This document shows positions 24,407 to 31,309 of a DNA stretch of 58,862 bases, piece after piece. The notes beneath the pieces were generated by a model. It was not told where the DNA came from. It was given only the letters and a program-made list of their open reading frames with translations, and searched no databases. Source of the DNA: Nitrospirota bacterium. Lineage in GTDB: Bacteria > Nitrospirota > Thermodesulfovibrionia > SZUA-242. The first letter of the stretch is position 1, and each line of letters opens with the position of its first letter. The stretch covers positions 1-58,862 of the forward strand of contig JALUUO010000030.1 of the NCBI GenBank assembly GCA_027021335.1. The letters run 5' to 3'. Both the position numbers and the translations under genes were made by a program.

Positions 24407-24443
24407 CCGTAGAGTTGCTTTCTCAACGCCTGTTCGGCTACGG
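24407..24443 (+). other. Possible structured leader upstream of the DUF1538 genes
   Basis: CCGTAG (24407-24412) pairs with CTACGG (24438-24443). Inside, GTTG (24414-24417) pairs with CAAC (24424-24427), and a small CC/GG hairpin around TGTTC follows. The element lies 40 bp upstream of the first DUF1538 start, where no clear ribosome-binding site is seen. It could be a cis-regulatory RNA or chance pairing. Confidence 0.3.
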
Positions 24444-24482
24444 TAGATTAGACATCTGAGTTTAGAGTTTTCAGATGATTAC

Positions 24483-25175
24483 ATGAAAAATTTCTTTTAT
24501 CTTTTCTATAAATCCTTTTTGGATGTAGCTCCGCTGGTTATAGTTATTCTATTTTTTCAGCTTGCTGTCATCCAAGAGCCGTTCATCAACCCATATAAAC
24601 TGGCGCTGGGTATGTTTTTGTTGATCTTTGGGCTTTTTCTGTTTATGCTGGGCTTGGATACAGGGCTTTTCCCTCTGGGCGAATCAATGGCATTTTCTTT
24701 TGCCGCAAAAGGAAATATCTGGTTGTTGTTAATCTTCGCTGCCGCTATTGGTTACTCCACCACCATAGCCGAACCGGTGCTGATTGCAATTGCTCAAAAA
24801 GCCGAGACAATGACGGAAAGCAGAATAACAGCGTTCGCTCTTCGAAACACCGTAGCCATAGGTGTGGCGCTCGGCATTGTTATAGGTGTTATGCGGATAC
24901 TTTTAAACCATCCCATACATTACTATTTTATCGGCGGTTATATTGCTGTGATGACCATCACCATATTTGCTCCAAGGGAGATCATAGGGATTGCCTATGA
25001 CGCCGGCGGAATTACAACTTCTACGGTAACGGTGCCGTTGGTGACAGCATTGGGAATCGGTCTTGCGAGTTCAATCGGCGGAAGAAACCCGTTAATTGAT
25101 GGGTTCGGTCTCATAGCTTTTGCTTCACTTCTTCCCATTATCACGGTTATGGGATATGGCCTCATAATTATGTGA
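24483..25175 (+). CDS. DUF1538 membrane protein, first of two
   Basis: A 230-residue integral membrane protein with about six to seven helices. It carries the DUF1538 hallmarks IGYSTTIAEPVLIAIAQKAE (about residues 94-113) and the glycine- and threonine-rich YDAGGITTSTVTVPLVTALG (about 176-195), then GRNPLIDGFGLIAFAS. DUF1538 proteins are predicted transporters; substrate and mechanism are not established as far as I know. In many genomes two DUF1538 units are fused in one protein, whereas here they are separate adjacent genes. The PII-like gene downstream suggests nucleotide or metabolite control of transport. The start ATG has no strong ribosome-binding site. Confidence 0.88.
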   Translation: MKNFFYLFYKSFLDVAPLVIVILFFQLAVIQEPFINPYKLALGMFLLIFGLFLFMLGLDTGLFPLGESMAFSFAAKGNIWLLLIFAAAIGYSTTIAEPVLIAIAQKAETMTESRITAFALRNTVAIGVALGIVIGVMRILLNHPIHYYFIGGYIAVMTITIFAPREIIGIAYDAGGITTSTVTVPLVTALGIGLASSIGGRNPLIDGFGLIAFASLLPIITVMGYGLIIM

Positions 25176-25194
25176 AAACCGATTACTTTCATTT

Positions 25195-25929
25195 GTGTTG
25201 AATTTTTTACATGATAGGGTTCTAGATTTAGTCTCGGTTATCCGTGATGTGATTCCGGTAGCGGTTGTCGTCATTTTTTTTCAGCTTGGGATTCTGCGCC
25301 GGCCAATTCCGAACACTAAGGCAATTGTTGTAGGTTTTCTAGCGGTTATAGCCGGACTCTACTTCTTTCTGATTGGCCTGGAGACGGCGGTATTTCCTAT
25401 AGGTGAAAGCATGGCTCATAGGTTTTCATTACCCGGTAACAAGATATGGGCTTTGCTGTTTGCATTTTTAATGGGTTATACGACAACCATTGCAGAGCCG
25501 GCCCTCCTTGCTGTCGCCAGAAAAGCTGAAGAACTCACCGCCGGTGGACTTAAAAATTTTGCGCTTCGAAATGCTGTAGCCACCGGAGTGGCAATAGGTT
25601 TGACAATGGGTGTGTGGCGTATATTTTCCGGCAGACCTCTATGGCTGTATATTCTTGCAGGTTACGTTATAACATTGATTCTTACCTATTTCGCTCCCAG
25701 GCAGATAATCCCCTTGGCTTATGATTCGGGTGGGGTGACTACCTCCACCATCATGGTTCCTTTAGTTACAGCGTTGGGATTGGGGTTGGCCACGAACATA
25801 CCGGGCAGAAACCCGTTGATCGACGGATTTGGCTTGATCGCATTTGCATCTGTTTTTCCTATAATATCGGTACTAAGCTACTCGATCATAATCGAGATTA
25901 AAAAGAAAAACTTAAGGCTCAGGAGGTGA
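25195..25929 (+). CDS. DUF1538 membrane protein, second of two
   Basis: A 244-residue paralogue of the preceding protein with the same signature blocks: MGYTTTIAEPALLAVARKAE (about residues 100-119), YDSGGVTTSTIMVPLVTALG (about 181-200) and GRNPLIDGFGLIAFAS. The start is GTG at 25195. The two proteins probably assemble as a heterodimeric or pseudo-symmetric transporter. The repeated TTIAEP and GGxTTST elements look like candidate re-entrant or substrate-site loops, which is inference. A GGAGGTG beside its stop codon serves as the ribosome-binding site of the PII-like gene 7 bp downstream. Confidence 0.88.
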   Translation: MLNFLHDRVLDLVSVIRDVIPVAVVVIFFQLGILRRPIPNTKAIVVGFLAVIAGLYFFLIGLETAVFPIGESMAHRFSLPGNKIWALLFAFLMGYTTTIAEPALLAVARKAEELTAGGLKNFALRNAVATGVAIGLTMGVWRIFSGRPLWLYILAGYVITLILTYFAPRQIIPLAYDSGGVTTSTIMVPLVTALGLGLATNIPGRNPLIDGFGLIAFASVFPIISVLSYSIIIEIKKKNLRLRR

Positions 25930-25936
25930 AACAATC

Positions 25937-26281
25937 ATGCGCTTCAACCTGCTTATTACTATTTGTCCGACAGATAAACATAAGGAGATCGTGGACGCCG
26001 CCAAGGCTGCCGGTGCCACAGGAGCGACGCTTCTTTCTGCAAGGGGTACAGGTATTCATGAGGCAAGCACATTTTTTGGGCTAACCCTGGATAAACCGCA
26101 GGAAGCCGTGATAATGCTGGTGGAACACCACCAGTGTCCAAAGATAATGCAGGCTATCTATGATGCCGGAGACATGATAAAACCTGGTAAAGGCATATGC
26201 TTTTCGCTTCCGGTGGAGTCGGTTATGGGACTCGAAAGCCAGCTTTCAGTCCTGAAAAAAGAGGCGGAGGAGTATATCTGA
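25937..26281 (+). CDS. PII-like signalling protein
   Basis: A 114-residue protein of the PII superfamily (ferredoxin-like trimer). It starts MRFNLLITICPTDKHKEIVDAAKAAGATGAT, with the glycine-rich loop LSARGTGIHEAS in the place of the nucleotide site and the second half KIMQAIYDAGDMIKPGKGICFSLP. It lacks the GlnB/GlnK T-loop uridylylation tyrosine context, so it belongs to the broader PII-like group that regulates membrane transporters. Its place 7 bp behind the DUF1538 pair suggests that it binds or gates that pair. Ligand unknown; adenine nucleotides are typical. Confidence 0.8.
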   Translation: MRFNLLITICPTDKHKEIVDAAKAAGATGATLLSARGTGIHEASTFFGLTLDKPQEAVIMLVEHHQCPKIMQAIYDAGDMIKPGKGICFSLPVESVMGLESQLSVLKKEAEEYI

Positions 26282-26327
26282 TGCTTCCCGGTCTGCTACA
26301 ATCAAAAACTTAGAAGGAGAAAGATCA

Positions 26328-26723
26328 ATGGTTATCAAGGTTAAGGACGTGATGGCTACAGACGTGGTGACCATCGACGGGGGTGCGCCGCTTCTGGATG
26401 CGTTGAAACTGATGATGGAGAGAGGTGTTAAATCACTGGTTATACCGCCCAGAAGCGATAGCGATGCGTTTGGCATTCTCACGTTTACCGATATCGCCAA
26501 AAAAGTGCTGCCGGGTGATGAAAGACTCGAAATGTTAAATGTCTATGACATTATGACAAAACCATGTCTCTGTGTTTTTGGTGAATGGAATATTCGGTAT
26601 GCTGCTAAGATGCTGACGGACATGAGTATATCAAGGGCCATTGTGAGTGACGGTAAAACACTGCAAGGCATTGTATCGCTTTTCGACATAGTCAAGTCGT
26701 TATCAGAAAAAATATCCAGATGA
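26328..26723 (+). CDS. Two-CBS-domain protein
   Basis: A 131-residue protein made of a CBS pair (Bateman module). The first starts VKDVMATDVVTIDGGAPLLDALKLM and the second begins YDIMTKPCLCVFGEWNIRYAAKML, each closing with the usual GILTFTDI and GIVSLFDIVK strands. CBS pairs sense AMP, ATP or related nucleotides. It lies 46 bp after the PII-like gene, behind an AGGAGAAAG ribosome-binding site, so the transport cluster holds two separate nucleotide-sensor proteins. There is no enzymatic domain attached. Confidence 0.9.
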   Translation: MVIKVKDVMATDVVTIDGGAPLLDALKLMMERGVKSLVIPPRSDSDAFGILTFTDIAKKVLPGDERLEMLNVYDIMTKPCLCVFGEWNIRYAAKMLTDMSISRAIVSDGKTLQGIVSLFDIVKSLSEKISR

Positions 26724-26820
26724 ATTCAGCCGTTTATACAGGGTGCAGGGTACAACTTTACAGTGGCAGAAAGAATACTTCAGTTTGTGAACGGGGTGCC
26801 TGATTGATGAAACCACCTAG

Positions 26821-27783
26821 ATGCTGACCTACTGCCTAGCCATAGTTGTGGGTTTTTCCCTGCTGGTCTGGGGCGCTGATCGCTTTGTGCTCGGTGCTGC
26901 GGCAACCGCCCGTAACTTTGGCGTTCCACCCCTTATCATAGGTCTTACCATTGTCGGTTTTGGTACGTCCGCACCCGAGGTTCTTGTATCCGGAGTTGCC
27001 GCCTGGAACGGCAATCCAGGACTCTCCATAGGTAATGCCTTGGGTTCAAATATCACTAACATCGCTCTTGTGCTGGGCGTAACAGCCATAATCACGCCAC
27101 TGAATGTGCACTCCGATACGTTACGACGTGAATTTCCGATTCTACTGGCCATCATGCTTTTCGCCCTGCTTATCATGTTGGACGGTGAGCTTAGCCGTTT
27201 AGACGGAGTTCTTCTGCTTGGTGGACTTTGCGCTATGATTTACTGGCTTGTGAGGCTTGGACTTCAAAAAGCCCGTTCTGATCCTATGGAGTTGGAGTTC
27301 GACAAGGAAATTCCAGGCGCCATGTCCACAAAAGTTGGTATTGCCTGGCTTGTTGCAGGTCTAGTCTTGTTATTGTTGAGTTCACAGGTGCTGGTATGGG
27401 GGGCTGTTAACATTGCGCATATTCTGGGTGTCAGCGATCTTGTTATAGGCCTGACAGTTGTTGCCATAGGCACAAGTCTGCCGGAGTTGGCCGCTTCGGT
27501 GCTGAGTGCTGTTAAGAAAGAGCATGAGATTGCGATCGGCAATGTGCTCGGGTCAAACATGTACAACTTGCTTGCAGTAATGGGTCTGCCTGGCGTTATA
27601 GGTGCTGGAGTTTTTGACAGGGCCGTACTGGTGCGGGATTTTCCTTTCATGATCGGACTGACTCTGGCGCTTTTTGTCACGGCTTATGGATTTAATGGGG
27701 AAGGACGTATTAACCGCATAGAAGGCGTCGCTCTTCTTCTGGCTTTTGTGGCTTACCAAGTTTTTCTCTATTACACGGCCTAA
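26821..27783 (+). CDS. Calcium/cation antiporter (CaCA family, YrbG type)
   Basis: A 320-residue inner-membrane exchanger with about ten helices. It has the two inverted alpha-repeat signatures: GFGTSAPEVLVSG with ALGSNITNIALVLG in the first half, and AIGTSLPELAASV with VLGSNMYNLLAVMG in the second. These acidic residues coordinate the cation. K+-independent Na+/Ca2+ or H+/Ca2+ exchange is expected. The start ATG at 26821 lacks a clear ribosome-binding site. It lies 97 bp after the CBS gene and could belong to the same unit, giving a cluster of ion-handling proteins. Confidence 0.92.
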   Translation: MLTYCLAIVVGFSLLVWGADRFVLGAAATARNFGVPPLIIGLTIVGFGTSAPEVLVSGVAAWNGNPGLSIGNALGSNITNIALVLGVTAIITPLNVHSDTLRREFPILLAIMLFALLIMLDGELSRLDGVLLLGGLCAMIYWLVRLGLQKARSDPMELEFDKEIPGAMSTKVGIAWLVAGLVLLLLSSQVLVWGAVNIAHILGVSDLVIGLTVVAIGTSLPELAASVLSAVKKEHEIAIGNVLGSNMYNLLAVMGLPGVIGAGVFDRAVLVRDFPFMIGLTLALFVTAYGFNGEGRINRIEGVALLLAFVAYQVFLYYTA

Positions 27784-27841
27784 AACAGCCTGCACGAAAG
27801 ATTATGGAGCAAGTTTACCGTGGCATTATAAACACTTGCTC

Positions 27842-27894
27842 TTGACAAATAACAACATGCCTATTAATATCTTCAGGCTATAACCCAATTGGGT
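27842..27894 (+). promoter_or_regulatory. Promoter and palindromic operator of the gcvH-lpd unit
   Basis: TTGACA (27842-27847), a 17-bp spacer and TAATAT (27865-27870) form a near-consensus sigma70 promoter 53 bp ahead of gcvH. Thirteen bases downstream of the -10 is the perfect 12-bp palindrome ACCCAATTGGGT (27883-27894), at about +6 to +17. That is a position suited to a repressor. Confidence 0.65.
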
Positions 27895-27922
27895 ATAAAT
27901 ACATGTCTTTAAGGAGGGCTGT

Positions 27923-28309
27923 ATGAATCCGGAAGATCTGAAGTACCATAAAGAGCATACCTGGGCGCGCATTTCAGGCAACAAGGCAACAGTGGGAATC
28001 TCTGACTATGCACAAGAATCCCTTGGCGAGATTGTGTATATCGAAATCCCTGAAACAGGCACTTCCGTGCAGGCCGGCGAAGACCTTGGCGAGATAGAAT
28101 CCACAAAGGCGACCTCGTCAATAGTCAGCCCGGTAAGCGGCACGGTTGTTGAGGTTAACGAGGAGCTTAACGACGCCCCTGAAATTGTAAATGAAGATCC
28201 GTATTCCAAGGGGTGGGTGGCTGTTATAGAACTTAGCGACAGCAGTTCCGGCAGCGATCTTATGAGCTCCGTGGAGTACGAAAAATTTATTGAAAAAGAA
28301 TCTAAGTGA
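27923..28309 (+). CDS. gcvH: Lipoyl carrier protein, GcvH family
   Basis: A 128-residue lipoyl-domain protein. The lipoylated lysine is in EIESTKATSSIVSP (about residues 56-69), and the start NPEDLKYHKEHTWAR and the C-terminal helix MSSVEYEKFIEKE are standard for GcvH. GcvH normally carries aminomethyl groups in the glycine cleavage system, but no gcvT or gcvP is nearby. It is followed 14 bp later by dihydrolipoyl dehydrogenase and then by DsrE/TusA sulfur-relay genes. A role as a lipoate-bound sulfur carrier, as known for LbpA proteins in sHdr-type sulfur oxidation, is therefore worth testing. A strong AAGGAGG precedes the ATG. Confidence 0.9.
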   Translation: MNPEDLKYHKEHTWARISGNKATVGISDYAQESLGEIVYIEIPETGTSVQAGEDLGEIESTKATSSIVSPVSGTVVEVNEELNDAPEIVNEDPYSKGWVAVIELSDSSSGSDLMSSVEYEKFIEKESK

Positions 28310-28323
28310 AGGGTTAGCTGGTT

Positions 28324-29709
28324 ATGAAAATTGTTGTTATAGGAGCAGGGCCGGGCGGTTATGTGGCTGCTATACGGGCAGCCCAGATGGGTGCGGATGT
28401 TACAGTTATAGAAGCCGATGAGGTAGGCGGAACCTGCCTAAACCGAGGTTGTATTCCGACCAAGGCCCTGCTTGCCTCCACCGAAGCGCTTAGTAAAATA
28501 AAAAAGGCAGCTGATTACGGGCTGGAGATCTCAGGAGATGTTACGGCCCGGCTGGATAAGATTATGGCCCGAAAGGATAAGGTGGTGGCTACGCAGGTTA
28601 AAGGCATTCGCGGTCTTTTCAAGAGCTGGGGGGTCACACTTATCGAGGGACGTGGACGTTTGATGCCCGGCAAAAAAATTGAGGTTACTTTAAAAAACGG
28701 GGATACTCAGGAGCTGGGGGCAGACGCGATTATCGTAGCAACCGGGTCCAGGCCGGCTCAGATACCCGTTTTCCCATTTGATGGAGAAAAAATAATTTCG
28801 AGCGATGAAGCCCTGAGCCTTGAGAGTCTGCCTGAAAGTCTTTTGATAGTAGGAGCTGGTGTTATAGGTTGTGAGTTTGCATTCATCTATAAGGAGCTAG
28901 GGGTGGATGTGACAATGGTAGAGATGATGCCCAGAGCTGTTTTTACCGAGGATCCGGAGATCTCCGAGATTCTTGAAAGGGAGTTGAAGAAAAAGAAGAT
29001 CAAGCTGATTAAGAACATAAAGACTGAAAAAGTCGATATAACGGATGGTGGTGTCAAGGCATTCCTCTCGGATGGAAAAACGATTGAGGGGCAAAAGATG
29101 CTTGTATCAATCGGCAGGGCGGTTAACAGCGAGGACCTGGGCCTGGCAGATGTTGGAGTGGAACTCGGCGGGCGTGGTGAAATACCGGTGGATGAGAGGA
29201 TGAAAACAAATGTGGACGGCATATATGCCATTGGAGATGTAACAGGCGGTATCATGCTTGCCCACGTGGCATCAAAACAGGGTCTTGTGGCTGTTGACAA
29301 TATCATGGGACATGATGCGAAGATGAGCTATGACGTGGTGCCTGCGGCCATATTTACCCATCCGGAAATTGGTTCCGTGGGCCTTCGTGAACACCAGTGC
29401 CAGGAGAAGGAAATCGATGTGAAGATAGGCCGGTTCCAGTTCAGGGCGTTGGGCAAAGCACATGCCATGGGTGAGATTGCGGGCATGATTAAGGTTATAG
29501 CAGAGGCTGAAACAGATAAGGTTCTTGGGGTTCATATGATAGGGCCTCACGCTTCCGACCTTGTGCACGAAGCAGCTTTGGCTATGGAAATTGGAGCGAC
29601 ATCAAAACAGGTAGCTGAGATGATTCATGCTCATCCTACACTTGCCGAAGGCGTCATGGAGGCATGTGAAGACGTTCATGGGATGGCTGTACATATGCCT
29701 AAAAAGTAG
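28324..29709 (+). CDS. lpdA: Dihydrolipoyl dehydrogenase
   Basis: A 461-residue FAD disulfide oxidoreductase that reoxidises dihydrolipoamide with NAD+. It begins with the FAD-binding GAGPGGYVAAIRAAQMG, then the redox-active disulfide GGTCLNRGCIPTK (about residues 37-49). The NAD site is VGAGVIGCEFAFIYKELG (about 178-195), the second FAD motif YAIGDV, and the C-terminal His-Glu pair HAHPTLAE (about 439-446) completes the active site. It is directly downstream of the GcvH-like carrier, so that carrier is its likely substrate. No E1 or E2 components of a 2-oxoacid dehydrogenase are present in the window. Confidence 0.96.
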   Translation: MKIVVIGAGPGGYVAAIRAAQMGADVTVIEADEVGGTCLNRGCIPTKALLASTEALSKIKKAADYGLEISGDVTARLDKIMARKDKVVATQVKGIRGLFKSWGVTLIEGRGRLMPGKKIEVTLKNGDTQELGADAIIVATGSRPAQIPVFPFDGEKIISSDEALSLESLPESLLIVGAGVIGCEFAFIYKELGVDVTMVEMMPRAVFTEDPEISEILERELKKKKIKLIKNIKTEKVDITDGGVKAFLSDGKTIEGQKMLVSIGRAVNSEDLGLADVGVELGGRGEIPVDERMKTNVDGIYAIGDVTGGIMLAHVASKQGLVAVDNIMGHDAKMSYDVVPAAIFTHPEIGSVGLREHQCQEKEIDVKIGRFQFRALGKAHAMGEIAGMIKVIAEAETDKVLGVHMIGPHASDLVHEAALAMEIGATSKQVAEMIHAHPTLAEGVMEACEDVHGMAVHMPKK

Positions 29710-29760
29710 ATACGTGTTGTAAGTTACCTGCTGGTCGTTCCACGGCAGTGCTTCGTTTTC

Positions 29761-29788
29761 TTGACAAAGTCTAGATAATTCTTATAAA
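29761..29788 (+). promoter_or_regulatory. Candidate promoter of the DsrH/E-TusA genes
   Basis: TTGACA (29761-29766), a 16-bp spacer and TATAAA (29783-29788) lie about 50 bp ahead of the first sulfur-relay gene. This gives the downstream genes their own transcription start in addition to read-through from lpdA. Confidence 0.55.
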
Positions 29789-29836
29789 ATTTGCCATTAT
29801 TTGTCGTTGGTGAAATAAAAATATTTCGGAGGTGGG

Positions 29837-30139
29837 ATGATGAAACTAGGTGTAATCCTCACTGAATCGAAGAGGACCGAGGATACCTTTGAGCGGCTTC
29901 AGGCGGATAAACTGAGCGTGGTTCTCGCAGGTAACGGAATCTATCATGCAGTGATCAAAGAAAACGGTAATACTTCTAAGGTGCTTGACAAGGCAGCGGA
30001 TTTTTATGTTCTTACAGAGGACTTGGAGTCACGCGGATTCACATCGGCTGATCTGGTTGACGCTAAAATTAAGCAGGTTAATTACGACGGTCTTGTTGAT
30101 CTGATCATGGACGAGCATGACAAATTTGTTTGGTTATAG
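29837..30139 (+). CDS. DsrH/TusB-like protein lacking cysteine
   Basis: A 100-residue protein with the small alpha/beta fold pattern of DsrH/TusB. The pattern comprises ADKLSVVLAGNGIYHAVI, a central DFYVLTEDLESRGF and a C-terminal YDGLVDLIMDEHDKFVWL, the usual DsrH ending. It has no cysteine at all, so it cannot carry a persulfide itself and would act structurally or in docking. It starts after a GGAGGTGGG site; either of the first two ATGs may be used. It is first of four small genes with two DsrE-like proteins and TusA. Confidence 0.72.
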   Translation: MMKLGVILTESKRTEDTFERLQADKLSVVLAGNGIYHAVIKENGNTSKVLDKAADFYVLTEDLESRGFTSADLVDAKIKQVNYDGLVDLIMDEHDKFVWL

Positions 30140-30151
30140 GAGGGGGTAATT

Positions 30152-30511
30152 ATGGCAACACTTACAATAGGTGTTTTTTCATCATTAGTAGGTTCCATGA
30201 GTCTTGACTTTGCCGTTAAACTTGCAGAGGCGGCTAGAAAAAAGGGTCATGATGTTAATGTTTGGGTTTCTGGTAATGCAACTATGCTTTCCAAGAAAGG
30301 CCAGAGATCTTTCAAGGATTATTCAAGCCTGAATAAAACTGTTGAGAGCTTGCTTGCAGAAGGTGCTGAGTTTTGTGCTTGTGAGGCATGTGCTGAAGCG
30401 CGCGGTTACAAAAAGGATGATACTATGGAAAACTGGCAGAGGCATAGCATGGATTGGTATCTTGCCAAGTGCGCAAAAAGTGACAAGATTTTGCATATAG
30501 GAGGTGAGTAG
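30152..30511 (+). CDS. DsrE/TusD-like sulfur-relay protein
   Basis: A 119-residue DsrE-family protein. The start MATLTIGVFSSLVGSMSLDFAVKLAEAARKKG is the usual beta-alpha opening. The catalytic cysteine region is EFCACEACAEARGY (about residues 73-86), matching the CxxCxxARG pattern of DsrE/TusD. Three cysteines lie close together there. Such proteins accept a persulfide from a rhodanese or TusA and pass it on. The downstream gene starts 1 bp after its stop, after an internal GGAGGTGAGTAGG site. The expected complex partners are its two neighbours. Confidence 0.78.
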   Translation: MATLTIGVFSSLVGSMSLDFAVKLAEAARKKGHDVNVWVSGNATMLSKKGQRSFKDYSSLNKTVESLLAEGAEFCACEACAEARGYKKDDTMENWQRHSMDWYLAKCAKSDKILHIGGE

Positions 30512-30512
30512 G

Positions 30513-30932
30513 ATGGCGGAAGCAAAAGAATTAAAACAGTTGTTTGTGGTACAGAGGCCTCCTTACAAGAGCGAAAATCCGAAACTGGCCCTTACTCATG
30601 CATTGGCCAGCCAGACGGCGGAAATCTACCTTGACGACGGGGAAACAGTACTGCCTACTATAGCTTTTGTGGGTGATGGGGTTTTAAATGCCTTAAACAA
30701 TCAGAAATCAATGGATCATTATGGAATTTCGAGTAACGAAAATCATGTTCAGATGACTTTGCTGATAGACTTGAGGGTTTTGGTATGCAAAGAAGATCTG
30801 GAAGCCCGTGGTATAGATGCCGGACGCCTGGCCGACGGTAGCGCTTTGGGTGCTGATATGTCGATTGAGGTGGTGCCTTTCAGCGAAATACAGAAAGAGA
30901 TGGAGGCTGCTGACCAGCTTTTGTTCTTCTAG
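30513..30932 (+). CDS. DsrE/DsrF-like sulfur-relay protein
   Basis: A 139-residue protein with the DsrE/F fold. The core is KLALTHALASQTAEIYLDDG, then IAFVGDGVLNALNN, and the single cysteine in LRVLVCKEDLEARGI, which is in the position of the active-site cysteine of the family. I start it at the ATG at 30513 because a strong GGAGGTGAG precedes it. A longer frame from 30504 adds three residues inside the previous gene. With the cysteine-free DsrH-like and the DsrE-like neighbours it could build a hexamer like DsrEFH/TusBCD. Confidence 0.75.
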   Translation: MAEAKELKQLFVVQRPPYKSENPKLALTHALASQTAEIYLDDGETVLPTIAFVGDGVLNALNNQKSMDHYGISSNENHVQMTLLIDLRVLVCKEDLEARGIDAGRLADGSALGADMSIEVVPFSEIQKEMEAADQLLFF

Positions 30933-30986
30933 TATTGTATTGATGGTAAGATATAGAGCAAAATCAAAAGATTAAGGAGGAAGGAA

Positions 30987-31238
30987 ATGGCGGATCTTAA
31001 ATCTATAGAACCAACCGAGGTACTCGATGTTATGGGAAGAGTCTGTCCCTACCCGCTGCTTCTTACAAAAAAGAAGCTCGAAAAAATGGCACCAGGTAAT
31101 TTGTTAAAGGTGCTATGTGATGCTCCTGCTTCAGCAGAGGACTCCATACCTAAGTATTCCGAGAAGCAAGGCTATGCCTTCGAAGCTGTAAAAGATGATG
31201 CGAAAGGCACTTGGGAGCTTTATATTCAGAAGAGCTGA
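30987..31238 (+). CDS. tusA: TusA family sulfur carrier
   Basis: An 83-residue TusA-like protein with the CPxP active site, read as GRVCPYPLLLTKKKLEKM (about residues 15-32). The second half, GNLLKVLCDAPASAEDSIPKY, is also family-typical. TusA binds persulfide sulfur on the first cysteine and donates it to DsrE-type proteins. It is the last gene of the unit: AAGGAGGAAGG precedes the ATG, and a strong terminator follows 24 bp after the stop. The role could be thiolation chemistry, Mo-cofactor supply or sulfur energy metabolism; context with the lipoyl carrier favours the last, by inference. Confidence 0.88.
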   Translation: MADLKSIEPTEVLDVMGRVCPYPLLLTKKKLEKMAPGNLLKVLCDAPASAEDSIPKYSEKQGYAFEAVKDDAKGTWELYIQKS

Positions 31239-31262
31239 GATTTTTTTCGAAGAACACCATGT

Positions 31263-31294
31263 AAAAGGCTTTAGGTTTTCACCTAAAGCCTTTT
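31263..31294. terminator. Bidirectional terminator between tusA and serC
   Basis: A perfect 14-bp stem, AAAAGGCTTTAGGT (31263-31276) with ACCTAAAGCCTTTT (31281-31294), closes a TTTC loop. The ends are A4 and T4, so it can act on transcripts from either side, the convergent tusA and serC units. Confidence 0.88.
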
Positions 31295-31309
31295 GCTTTA
31301 AACTGTTTT

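Noticed and set aside
27784-27922. Glycine riboswitch in front of gcvH
   Set aside because: None of the conserved glycine-aptamer segments can be seen; the region is explained by a promoter and a palindrome.
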